Of a stretch of 64,000 nt of DNA, positions 8,950-16,969 are shown piece by piece. Position numbers and translations under genes: made by a program. Every line of letters starts with the position of its first letter. The stretch's first letter is position 1. The DNA is from Verrucomicrobiales bacterium (GTDB lineage Bacteria > Verrucomicrobiota > Verrucomicrobiia > Verrucomicrobiales > DEV007). The stretch covers positions 1 to 64,000 of the forward strand of contig PBSY01000047.1 in assembly GCA_002726915.1 (NCBI GenBank), in the 5' to 3' direction. Under the pieces are notes generated by a model, which was not told where the DNA came from, searched no databases, and saw nothing but the letters and a program-made list of their open reading frames with translations.

Positions 8950-9954
8950 TTAGGGGAATGTCAGCCTCGCTGCCACATCCTTAGCAAAGTAAGTCAAAAT
9001 CATATCCGCTCCCGCCCGCTTGATGCCGATCAAGGATTCCATCATAACCTTCTCCTCGTCGATCCAGCCATCCTTTGCCGCTGACTTGATCATTAGATAT
9101 TCGCCGCTGACCTGATAGGCGGCGAGAGGAACGTCGAAGGTATCGCGTATAAGGCGCACGATATCAAGATAAGGACCGGCGGGCTTGACCATAAGCATAT
9201 CAGCCCCTTCGGCCACATCGAGGTCCGCTTCACGCAATGCCTCTCGACTGTTGGCCGGATCCATCTGGTAAGTTTTCTTATCCCCCGCCTTAGGTGCCGA
9301 ATCCAATGCTCCACGAAAAGGCCCGTAGTAGGCCGAAGCATATTTTGCGGTGTAGCTAAGTATCGAAACATCCTTGTGTCCAGCGCCATCCAACGCCTCG
9401 CGAATCGCCCCGACACGCCCGTCCATCATATCGCTGGGAGAAACAATGTCCGCACCAGCATTGGCATGGCAAAGGGCCTGCTGACAGAGTATGTTGACGG
9501 TTTCGTCGTTAAGGATTTTGAGTTCCCCATCGTCTCCCTCCATTACGAGACCATCGTGACCGTCGGCATTGTAGGGATCCAGCGCAACATCAGTGATCAC
9601 TACCACATCTGGATAAGCCTCCTTCACAGCTTGAATCGCGCGAGGAACGAGTCCTCCAGGATTGAAACACTCTTCTCCTTTCGAAGTCTTGAGATCGTCC
9701 TCAATCTTGGGAAAAAAGACCACTGCTCGAACGCCGACTTGGTAGGCTTCGCCGACTTCTTTCACCAACCCTTTTAGGCTCCAACGATGGCAACCCGGCA
9801 TGGATTCGATGGGGTGATCCGATTCATCTTCGTGAATGAAAAGCGGATAAATTAGATCCTCCGGAGCTAGAACCGTCTCACGCGACAAGCCACGCACAGC
9901 CGCATTCTTTCGATTGCGTCGCGGACGGATGGGTAAATTTAGTTTTTGGGACAT
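8950..9954 (-). CDS. hemB: Porphobilinogen synthase (delta-aminolevulinate dehydratase)
   Basis: Condenses two 5-aminolevulinate molecules to porphobilinogen in tetrapyrrole synthesis; cytoplasmic. 334 residues, normal length. The two active-site lysines are K204 (YTAKYAS) and K257 (MVKPAGPYLD), matching E. coli K195 and K247. The metal site reads TDVALDPYNADGHDG (121-135), the aspartate-rich form, with no cysteines of the zinc type (DVCLCEYT), so the enzyme should be of the magnesium/potassium-dependent class. The start overlaps the end of cysS by 16 bases in another frame, which implies co-transcription and probably translational coupling. Product is certain; metal class is inferred from the motif. 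Confidence 0.98.
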   Translation of the reverse strand: MSQKLNLPIRPRRNRKNAAVRGLSRETVLAPEDLIYPLFIHEDESDHPIESMPGCHRWSLKGLVKEVGEAYQVGVRAVVFFPKIEDDLKTSKGEECFNPGGLVPRAIQAVKEAYPDVVVITDVALDPYNADGHDGLVMEGDDGELKILNDETVNILCQQALCHANAGADIVSPSDMMDGRVGAIREALDGAGHKDVSILSYTAKYASAYYGPFRGALDSAPKAGDKKTYQMDPANSREALREADLDVAEGADMLMVKPAGPYLDIVRLIRDTFDVPLAAYQVSGEYLMIKSAAKDGWIDEEKVMMESLIGIKRAGADMILTYFAKDVAARLTFP

Positions 9955-11381
9955 ATCTCGAATCCTTCTTTAGTATCTTTAACCTCCCATCCGGCGGCAG
10001 CAAGTTCTTCGCGCAACCGGTCGGCCTCATCCCATTCCTTGGCCTGCTTCGCCTCCCAGCGGGCATGAGCCTTTTCGGTGATCTTGGTAGGAATTTCGAC
10101 GTGAGAAGTTTCCTCCTGGGGTAACTCTATCCCGAGAGCATGCATGACAACGCGAAAACCCGCCAATTCAACCGCAGCCTCTTCAGGTGTCATCGCAGCG
10201 GCCTTCAGACCCTTAACTGCAGTGAACACCCGGCCGAGCGCGTCAGGAGTGTTAAGATCTTCCCGCAACGCATTGAGCGCCTCAGCAAAAGTCCCCAAAT
10301 TTCCTACCTTCTTAGCTTCTTCGAAACCGTTATCACCATCGACACCGATCACTTTCTGCATGGACCGCTCAAATTTAGCCAGTCGCTGAAGCGCCTGTCT
10401 AGCGGCACTCAACGCAGGAAAGTTTTCGATACCATCTTTGTCCTTCGCCACAAAATTCAGCGACTGACGATAGTGCGCCGAGATTAGAACGTAGCGAAGC
10501 TCAGCCGAAGAGAATCCCGCTTCGATCACGTGGTTCAAGGTATAGAAATTACCAGCGCTCTTGGACATCTTTCCACCATCGACGAGCAGGTGTGTCAGGT
10601 GAAACCAGTGCTCCGCCATCTCGCAACCGGTGCAAGCCTCACTCTGAGCAATCTCATTCTCATGGTGAGGAAAGACTAAGTCAACGCCGCCGGAATGCAG
10701 GTCGAAAGTGTCGCCCAGATACTCCCTGCACATGGCCGAGCACTCGAGGTGCCAACCGGGTCGGCCTTGTCCCCAAGGGCTCTCCCAGTAGTTATCACCA
10801 TCTTCCTCACGACGCCCCTTCCAAAGCGCAAAATCGGCCACAGAGTCTTTTTCATACTCATCATCGGTAACTACCCCAGAAGCCCCGTCACGAAGTTCAC
10901 GCTGATCTAAGCGTGAAAGCCGACCATAATCTTCAAAGCTTGAGACCTTGTAGTAAACCGAGCCATCGTCACTTCGGTAAGCATTCCCCTTGCCTACGAG
11001 TTCCTCGATCATCTTAATCTGGTGAGGGATGTGCTCCACTGCGCTGGGCTCGAGATGTGGCATCAGGTTATTCAACTTGTTACAGTCTTCGTGAAACTGG
11101 TCGCGCCAGAAATCAGTAAATTCCTTTAAGGACTTTCCGGCTGCCTCGGAATTACGAATGGTCTTATCGTCGACGTCAGTCAAGTTGCGAACATGATAAG
11201 CTTTTATCCCCGACAATTCGAGCGTTCTACGAAACACATCTTGTAACACGAAAGTACGAAAATTGCCGATATGAGCCGGGCCATAAACAGTCGGGCCGCA
11301 GCAATAAAATCGAAAAACCTCTCCATCCAACGGTGAAAGCCCCCGCAGCTCGCGGGTCATGGTATCAAAGAGTCTAATCAT
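9939..11381 (-). CDS. cysS: Cysteinyl-tRNA synthetase
   Basis: Charges tRNA-Cys with cysteine; cytoplasmic class I synthetase of 480 residues (E. coli 461). The HIGH-type motif is PAHIGN (35-40) and KMSKS is exact at 271-275. The zinc ligands expected for discrimination are visible at C28, C214, H239 and E243 (HSGGVDLVFPHHENE segment). The C-terminal helical domain (about 320-480) is complete. It is the upstream gene of a cysS-hemB pair on the minus strand and overlaps hemB by 16 bases. Upstream lies a 470-base gap without an obvious gene, which must hold its promoter. No T-box-like leader is apparent to me. Confidence 0.98.
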   Translation of the reverse strand: MIRLFDTMTRELRGLSPLDGEVFRFYCCGPTVYGPAHIGNFRTFVLQDVFRRTLELSGIKAYHVRNLTDVDDKTIRNSEAAGKSLKEFTDFWRDQFHEDCNKLNNLMPHLEPSAVEHIPHQIKMIEELVGKGNAYRSDDGSVYYKVSSFEDYGRLSRLDQRELRDGASGVVTDDEYEKDSVADFALWKGRREEDGDNYWESPWGQGRPGWHLECSAMCREYLGDTFDLHSGGVDLVFPHHENEIAQSEACTGCEMAEHWFHLTHLLVDGGKMSKSAGNFYTLNHVIEAGFSSAELRYVLISAHYRQSLNFVAKDKDGIENFPALSAARQALQRLAKFERSMQKVIGVDGDNGFEEAKKVGNLGTFAEALNALREDLNTPDALGRVFTAVKGLKAAAMTPEEAAVELAGFRVVMHALGIELPQEETSHVEIPTKITEKAHARWEAKQAKEWDEADRLREELAAAGWEVKDTKEGFEICPKN

Positions 11382-11852
11382 CGGCGATAGCGTAGCAAAT
11401 GGAAGGCCTCAGAACCCGATTTGCAAGAATTTCGGTATCAATCAGAAAAATGATTGAAGAAACAATCTAAGGAGAGACCCAAAAGATTACTTCAATTTTT
11501 CCTGGATGTTCGCGCCATCATTCTGGTCGGCTCATCAATTCGGAAGATAATCACTGAACGAAGCAACGGGACGATGATTGGCTTATTTGTGAAGTTTGTA
11601 TTTTGCTGTGATCTCTCGAAGGCGATTCCCATCATGAATCCCTGAAGCTTTGGACTTATACATACTATCGTCACCACTGGTCCTGAAATGGCCATTGTTG
11701 CTAAACGGCCTGCCACTCCAAGCGTGAGCAGTAAACTTTATCATCCGGTTTAGAGCGCCGAATATTTTGGTGACTTGCTCCACAATTTAATTAGGGGCTT
11801 GAGAGAGATCTCTCCTTTTCGAAGCAAGTATAAAATTTAAAATATAGGCCTC
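11382..11852. other. 470-base AT-rich gap without a convincing gene
   Basis: This stretch between cysS and the cystathionine-synthase-like gene is visibly richer in A+T than its flanks. It holds only short open frames. One minus-strand frame (11583-11783, 66 codons) and another, frame-shifted from it (11492-11716), look vaguely protein-like but I recognise neither. A 12-bp palindrome, GAGAGATCTCTC, lies at 11803-11814, about 40 bases beyond the stop of the downstream-ending gene, but it has no loop and no clear T-run. The cysS promoter should lie near 11385-11450. It may be a decayed or transferred fragment. Confidence 0.5.
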
Positions 11853-13376
11853 TCAAACGATATCTCCAAGAGCTCCGAAGGCCTCCTCAAACCGCCTCCG
11901 TAGATCGTCAGGGTCCTCAAGTCCCACCCATATTCTCAACAGATTTGCCGGTGCTCCTCGCTCGGCTGCCCATTCCAGTTCACCGTAGTGCGCAAGCAAC
12001 GTGTAGGGACAGACCAGGCTGAAGTCAGTGCCCAGACTGGGTCCCTTGGAAATAGCGAGAGCGTCATAGAAAGCGCTCGCTGCCGGCTCTCCGCCCTGAA
12101 TCACGAAAGAGATCAAAGCGCCGTAGCCCCCTGACGAGCGCCGAACCTGATCGTAATAGTCTCGACACTCGCTCGAAGGGTGCCAGAGATGCTGTATCTC
12201 TGGGCGCGTTCGAAGCCAATCGGCAAGTTCGGCAGCGTTTTCATTAGTAGCCTCAACTCGCTCCCGAAAATGTCGCGAATTCACCTCCAGAACCCGAGCA
12301 TCATGGAGAAAAAGAGGACTGGCAGCCTCTTCGAACGAAAGGCGTTCCCGAAGGAGTTCGTAGAATTCCGTGCCGGGCTTGACGACAACAGCCCCTCCAG
12401 CGACATCCCCTGCCCCAGAAAACATTTTAGTCAAGCTGGTGGTAACCACATCAGCATAACGAAAGGCATCCGTGTTGATGGCAGTAGCCACCGTATCATC
12501 CACCACCAGTGGCACCCTATTTTCGCTCAGAATCGAAGCCAGTTGTTCCAAATTTGCTGTTCGCAAAAGAGGATTACTAGGTAACTCGGTAAACACGGCT
12601 GTCGCTTTTTTACCTTCCTTAAACCACGTTTTCACTTCTTCTACGCCACCGGTGTCGGTGATAGAGAAGTCAGCAGCGCCAGCTTCAGCAAACTGCTGCT
12701 GCACCTTGAGGGAATCGAGATAAGGAAACTCGATCTGAATGCTTGGATCTTCTGGTTTCTCTTCGAGAAAGATGCGATGAACCGCCGCAATCGCCGCCAT
12801 CCCCGAAGAAAAGAGAAACACATCTCCCCCAGTCAACCCATGGTATAGCTCAGCGATCCGCTGCCGTAAAACGCCAGTCGCCTGTTTCCCCGCCTCGACC
12901 GCTTCATCCTCGACAGGAGCGTCAGCCAGCGCCGCTTCTGCGAGCCGACTACTCACGATTTCACCGCTGTGCTGCCAGTATTTCCAACCCACGGTAAAGG
13001 CCTCTTCTTTGAAGAGTACTGCTGTCAAGTTTTCCCAACCGTAAGATTCCAATCGCGAAGTCTCACCGCAACGGCGCTTGATATAGTCAGCGCATCGCCA
13101 TGCCGCCGCCAGGGATGGAAACACCATTGCGACTTCGTCTTTTTTGGCAAATTCTTCCTGAGCAGCAAGAAACAACTCCGCAACAAAGGGGTGAGGGACA
13201 AAGCGAGGATAACCCGATTCGAAGGCCTCAATGACCTCTGGCTTTCCCTCTTCATAACCGATCACATCCTCCCACCGTGGCAGACATACTGAAACGGCAT
13301 GATCATTTTCAGGAATCGCCTTTCCGAGGTCCTCTGCCTCACAAAAAGGCTTAGTGAATGGATCTCTCACAACCAT
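11853..13376 (-). CDS. Cystathionine gamma-synthase-like PLP enzyme with long N-terminal extension
   Basis: A 507-residue member of the Cys/Met-metabolism PLP family, about 120 residues longer than bacterial MetB. The catalytic part begins near residue 180 (FLFSSGMAAIAAVH); the cofactor lysine is K317 in SLTKMFSGAGDVAGG and the PLP-binding aspartate lies in VVDDTVA (291-297). The first 170 residues form an extra domain, a layout recalling fungal cystathionine gamma-synthases of the STR2 type. That family joins an activated homoserine to cysteine to give cystathionine. It lies 17 bases downstream of a second family member on the same strand, so the two probably act in sequence. Family is sure; exact reaction is inferred from the extension and the pairing. 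Confidence 0.8.
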   Translation of the reverse strand: MVVRDPFTKPFCEAEDLGKAIPENDHAVSVCLPRWEDVIGYEEGKPEVIEAFESGYPRFVPHPFVAELFLAAQEEFAKKDEVAMVFPSLAAAWRCADYIKRRCGETSRLESYGWENLTAVLFKEEAFTVGWKYWQHSGEIVSSRLAEAALADAPVEDEAVEAGKQATGVLRQRIAELYHGLTGGDVFLFSSGMAAIAAVHRIFLEEKPEDPSIQIEFPYLDSLKVQQQFAEAGAADFSITDTGGVEEVKTWFKEGKKATAVFTELPSNPLLRTANLEQLASILSENRVPLVVDDTVATAINTDAFRYADVVTTSLTKMFSGAGDVAGGAVVVKPGTEFYELLRERLSFEEAASPLFLHDARVLEVNSRHFRERVEATNENAAELADWLRTRPEIQHLWHPSSECRDYYDQVRRSSGGYGALISFVIQGGEPAASAFYDALAISKGPSLGTDFSLVCPYTLLAHYGELEWAAERGAPANLLRIWVGLEDPDDLRRRFEEAFGALGDIV

Positions 13377-13393
13377 CGATTAAAACAACCTCG

Positions 13394-14548
13394 CTACGCT
13401 TGCAGTGCATGGCGCACATCTTCGATAAGATCTCCTACCGTCTCAATGCCCACAGAGAATCTTACAAGTGAGTCAGTAATACCAACCGCCTCGCGCGTCT
13501 CCTTAGGAACCGCAGCGTGGGTCATCGAGGCCGGGTGGCAGACGAGAGACTCAATGCCGCCCAGGCTCTCAGCTCTGGGGAAAAGCGACAGAGCACTCAC
13601 CATTTTAATGGTATCGTCCAGTGAGCGGCCAAAATCGACCGTTACAATTCCTGAGCCGCCCGCCATTTGATGTTTGGCAAGTTCATACTGTGGATGGGAA
13701 GGTAAGAAGGGATACCTCACCGTCACGGCATCGGTTTCGTCCTCGACAAAAGTCGCGAAAGCAAGCGCATTGCTGCTGTGACGCTCCATACGGATGGCCT
13801 CAGTTTTGGCCCCTCGCAAAGTCAGCCAGCAATCCATTGGCGAAGGCTGAAGACCAAGTGCCTTTTGAGCTAAGGTCATCTTTTCGTGCCACTCATCGGA
13901 GTTAGTGCAGACCGATCCCACGAGGGCATCAGAATGACCATTGGTATACTTGGTGAGGGAGATAAGGGAGAGGTCCGCCCCTAACTCAACCGGGCGCTGC
14001 AGGAAACTGCTCGCGAAAGTATTATCCACAACGAGAGAAGCATCCGCTGCATGAGTCACGTCAGCAACAGCAGCGATATCAATAATTTTGAGATTCGGAT
14101 TAGTGGGACTCTCGATCCAGACGATGGTCGGGGCGTGTTCTGCAACCTTCTCGAGCGAGGCCTGATCCGTGAAATCAACATAGCGGACTTCAACTCCAAA
14201 TTTTGCGAAGACTTGGGCAAAAAGCCGGAAAGTGCAGCCATAAATATTCTCTTCTGCCAGAACCACGTCTCCACTCTTCAATGTCGAAACAACGGCCGTG
14301 ATGGCCGAAACACCACTTCCAAAAGAAGTCGCATGCGCCGCGCCTTCGAGACTGGCAATAGTTCGGTCGAGTAAACGAAAATTTGGATTACCCGAGCGCG
14401 TGTAATCAAATCCATTCGGGTTGCCGTATTCAAAGGTTGACGTCAACCAGACCGGGGGAGTCACCGTCCCGGTATCACCTACAAAATCCCGTCCCGAGTG
14501 AATCGCGCGGGTTTCAAATCCTTTTGAGTCCGATGGTCCGTTACTCAT
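13394..14548 (-). CDS. Transsulfuration PLP enzyme (cystathionine beta/gamma-lyase or gamma-synthase)
   Basis: A 384-residue cytoplasmic enzyme of the Cys/Met-metabolism PLP family, of normal length. Seen are IHSGR (17-20), the neighbouring-subunit phosphate motif YTRSGNP (49-55), SFGSGVSA (75-82), VDNTFAS (174-180) and the PLP lysine K200 in SLTKYTNGHSDALVG. The family includes cystathionine gamma-synthase, beta-lyase and gamma-lyase, which sequence alone does not separate reliably. Because its downstream neighbour looks like a synthase, this one may be the lyase, yielding homocysteine for MetH or cysteine. It is the first gene of the pair; the 115 bases to the divergent gene at 14664 should contain its promoter. 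Confidence 0.88.
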   Translation of the reverse strand: MSNGPSDSKGFETRAIHSGRDFVGDTGTVTPPVWLTSTFEYGNPNGFDYTRSGNPNFRLLDRTIASLEGAAHATSFGSGVSAITAVVSTLKSGDVVLAEENIYGCTFRLFAQVFAKFGVEVRYVDFTDQASLEKVAEHAPTIVWIESPTNPNLKIIDIAAVADVTHAADASLVVDNTFASSFLQRPVELGADLSLISLTKYTNGHSDALVGSVCTNSDEWHEKMTLAQKALGLQPSPMDCWLTLRGAKTEAIRMERHSSNALAFATFVEDETDAVTVRYPFLPSHPQYELAKHQMAGGSGIVTVDFGRSLDDTIKMVSALSLFPRAESLGGIESLVCHPASMTHAAVPKETREAVGITDSLVRFSVGIETVGDLIEDVRHALQA

Positions 14549-14663
14549 TTACTCCCGAATCAACAGGGTTAAGTGCCTCAGTCAACCCCATTGGCTGTCA
14601 TCATTGCAGATTCGAGGGGTATCGTATTGATTTCTTTACCTTTAAAAGTTCATCTTTAGCTCC

Positions 14664-15158
14664 GTGAATTTCAGTAACCTCCCAACTCCTCCCCAGTTGT
14701 TCCGCCAGTTCGAGCGCGGAGATATAAGCCGCGAAGAGCTTCATGCCTACCTCGCTCTCCACGCCCGTGGCCTGATTGACGAAATGGAGGAGGCCAGCAA
14801 AAACCCTAAGATCTCCTATATCGAACGCCTTCGAAATTTTTCAGCCGCCCGGAAGCTAGCTCGAAAACACGGGCGCTCGCGAATTCGTGAAATATTTCAT
14901 GCCCTTGGAGAGATTGAAGGATTTCCCCCTGCTCAACTTCTCTGGAACGCCAGCCACACCGATGTCCCCCTCCATTGCTTTATTCGCAGCCGCATTGAAC
15001 CTGTCTTTCGAGTGAAGCGACTTGAGGTTAATCCTATGGATGTCGAAATCGAGATCGAATACGGAGCCAATGACAAAAAAAAGGCCTCCCGCGAGCTAAT
15101 TCGCCTTCAGCGGACGGCTCGTTTAGAACTCGAGATGGTCGAACGAAGATCGCTTTAG
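14664..15158 (+). CDS. Hypothetical protein, 164 residues
   Basis: I do not recognise the family. It starts at GTG (14664). The protein is soluble, mostly helical and strongly charged. A segment rich in basic residues (about 47-75, ARKLARKHGRSRIREIFHAL) is followed by a more beta-like part (about 95-140) and a basic C-terminal helix. No signal peptide, membrane segment or cysteine motif is visible. It converges with the DUF3037 gene and the two stop codons overlap by four bases. Continuous reading frame, ordinary codon use and tight packing between neighbours argue that it is real. No function can be assigned. Confidence 0.7.
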   Translation: MNFSNLPTPPQLFRQFERGDISREELHAYLALHARGLIDEMEEASKNPKISYIERLRNFSAARKLARKHGRSRIREIFHALGEIEGFPPAQLLWNASHTDVPLHCFIRSRIEPVFRVKRLEVNPMDVEIEIEYGANDKKKASRELIRLQRTARLELEMVERRSL

Positions 15159-16057
15159 CTTTTCAACTCCAACTCCGGATCCTCCTCAACGCGAGCGAAG
15201 TCAAGGATCGCTTTTTCGTCTGCCACGTCGACAACCTCCACCCCAAGTTGCCGCAAACCACCGCAGATTTCATCGGCAGCCCGCTGAGAGTCCTTGTCCG
15301 CAGGCATCTTGACAACGAAGAGGAATTCTTTAGGTAAACATTTGACGCGCTTGAGCCGTCGCACCTTGGCTATCCATTCGTCGCCATGAGTGTAAATCCG
15401 AGTTGGTGTCGGACGTGAAAGATTGAGCGGCTTTATCGCTTTTTGAGGAATGTCTTCACCTGTTGGAGTAAACGCCAAGGGTATTCCCACATGATAGGCC
15501 TCCGTGCCGACCCAAGGTGCTTCCTTGTAAAGCCTGTCGAGACGGTGAGCGTGTAAAAGGCGTTTCAAGTCACGCGTCAATTTTTTCTCTTCGTGATCAA
15601 TGGGAGTCAGGTTCCAGTGTTCAACATAGCGCCGGTAAAGTTCTTCAAGGCACTGTTCAGCATTGTCAGTCAAGCGCGTACCTTTTGAGGCATAATAAAA
15701 CGGGGACGCATGAGGCATCGTTAGTTTCCTGAACAAATCAATGTCGCCTTCCTGAATAAAAAGGTCCCGTTGCTCTGGCTTATTCGTCCCTGCCTGCTTA
15801 GCGCCATCGGCCCAGAGATTGGTTTCGATTGCCAGAGCTGAGAGTTCGCTATCAAGCCGCTGAATTCCGTTGCGGAAAATCGCAAGGTCAAGTTCAGGGA
15901 AACAGGCCGTAATTCGCTTAGTCCGCTGCGGCGAAATCAGCTTGTAGGTTAGATACCGACTCTTAGCCTCAACAGCAATGACCCCCACATTAATGAATTC
16001 ACCTGTTTCCCAATAGGGCCGAAATCCGATGGCAGCGTAGTTGACGACAAGGTTCAT
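15155..16057 (-). CDS. DUF3037 domain protein
   Basis: A 300-residue soluble protein whose N-terminus (YAAIGFRPYWETGEFINVGV, residues 8-27) is the hallmark of DUF3037, a family of unknown function. The rest is mixed alpha/beta with no catalytic motif I recognise. The stop codon overlaps that of the convergent gene at 14664-15158. Its start lies 13 bases after the stop of the HipA-like kinase gene, so the two form an operon with the kinase first. DUF3037 genes are, to my knowledge, recurrently next to such kinases, which suggests a partner, substrate or antidote role. This is inference only. Confidence 0.85.
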   Translation of the reverse strand: MNLVVNYAAIGFRPYWETGEFINVGVIAVEAKSRYLTYKLISPQRTKRITACFPELDLAIFRNGIQRLDSELSALAIETNLWADGAKQAGTNKPEQRDLFIQEGDIDLFRKLTMPHASPFYYASKGTRLTDNAEQCLEELYRRYVEHWNLTPIDHEEKKLTRDLKRLLHAHRLDRLYKEAPWVGTEAYHVGIPLAFTPTGEDIPQKAIKPLNLSRPTPTRIYTHGDEWIAKVRRLKRVKCLPKEFLFVVKMPADKDSQRAADEICGGLRQLGVEVVDVADEKAILDFARVEEDPELELKS

Positions 16058-16070
16058 GAAGGGGGCAAAA

Positions 16071-16802
16071 TCATCCGGGCAAAATGCCGTCTGCGGGAAC
16101 TTCAGGTTTGATCAGTTGAGCTTCAATCTCCTGCTGAGAAATCGAACTCCGGGCGATCCCGGATTTATCCTCTAACCACTCCGCCGGAATTTCCTCCCAA
16201 ATTTGGCCAAGATTATAGATCGCAGATTCAAATTTAGTCCGCCATCTTTCGAAAACTGACTTTTCAATAAAAGGTCTTACGTCGCGGAAAATGTGCTCGC
16301 GCTTAAACTTGGTTTCATCAAAGTCCGGATCAAGACAGCGATCATGATCCACGAGATGGATTGACTGAAGCGTCGGGTCCCACAGGACGTTGGGATCCCC
16401 CCCAAGGATTGAGAGCTGTCGGTCGGGGTTTCTTACCCACCAATCAAAGAGAAGCACGCGAAGTTTTACTTCATCCTCGATCTGGCGAAGATGCGAAGCT
16501 CGCAGTTCATCAGCAAAAGGAATGCGTTGAGAACCAAAGGCCGCGCCCGGGCAAAATTCATCGGGACGCTCAACAATAGCGTAACGGGTCAAATCCGAAG
16601 GAATCTCAACGATCTGAACCGGAGCCACGGGAAGGCCGCACTCTTCTGCCAATCGACTGATGACATACTCGACCACGAGTTGGTCACGGGAGATATTATC
16701 CCGCTTCAAAAAGTAAGAATGTCCGTCATCTCCTTCCCCGAAGAAAGGACGGCTTATCCCGGTCTCGGACCGACCACAGATGCTGACGAGAGTCACTGAC
16801 AT
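16071..16802 (-). CDS. HipA-like kinase family protein
   Basis: A 243-residue protein resembling a reduced HipA serine/threonine kinase. A lysine, K33, sits in SYFLKRD as expected for ATP contact. The catalytic loop D120-WWVRNPDRQ places N125 and D127; N138 follows in DPNVL and the metal-binding D152/D154 lie in VDHDRCLD. Canonical HipA is about 440 residues and carries an extra N-terminal subdomain and a HipB antitoxin; neither is present here. The ATG at 16802 is preferred over an upstream TTG because the family fold begins shortly after it. DUF3037 follows 13 bases downstream. The divergent sufS lies upstream. Kinase activity is inferred; whether this is a toxin is unknown. Confidence 0.75.
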   Translation of the reverse strand: MSVTLVSICGRSETGISRPFFGEGDDGHSYFLKRDNISRDQLVVEYVISRLAEECGLPVAPVQIVEIPSDLTRYAIVERPDEFCPGAAFGSQRIPFADELRASHLRQIEDEVKLRVLLFDWWVRNPDRQLSILGGDPNVLWDPTLQSIHLVDHDRCLDPDFDETKFKREHIFRDVRPFIEKSVFERWRTKFESAIYNLGQIWEEIPAEWLEDKSGIARSSISQQEIEAQLIKPEVPADGILPG

Positions 16803-16969
16803 ACGAAAAACAAAGCCCAACCACAATCTCCTGATAGCCGTAGCGACCTCGTGTGTCAAAAAAGTTCGCGCTCCCGACTTTCATCCTGACCTCTCAATAA
16901 CGTATGAATGCGACAACCCAATCTTGCAAGAAGGGCGATTCGCGCCACTTTGCGTCGTATATATGTAGA

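Noticed and set aside
11583-11783. 66-codon minus-strand frame with a LysM-like ending
   Set aside because: The resemblance is a few residues only, and there is no signal peptide or convincing start.
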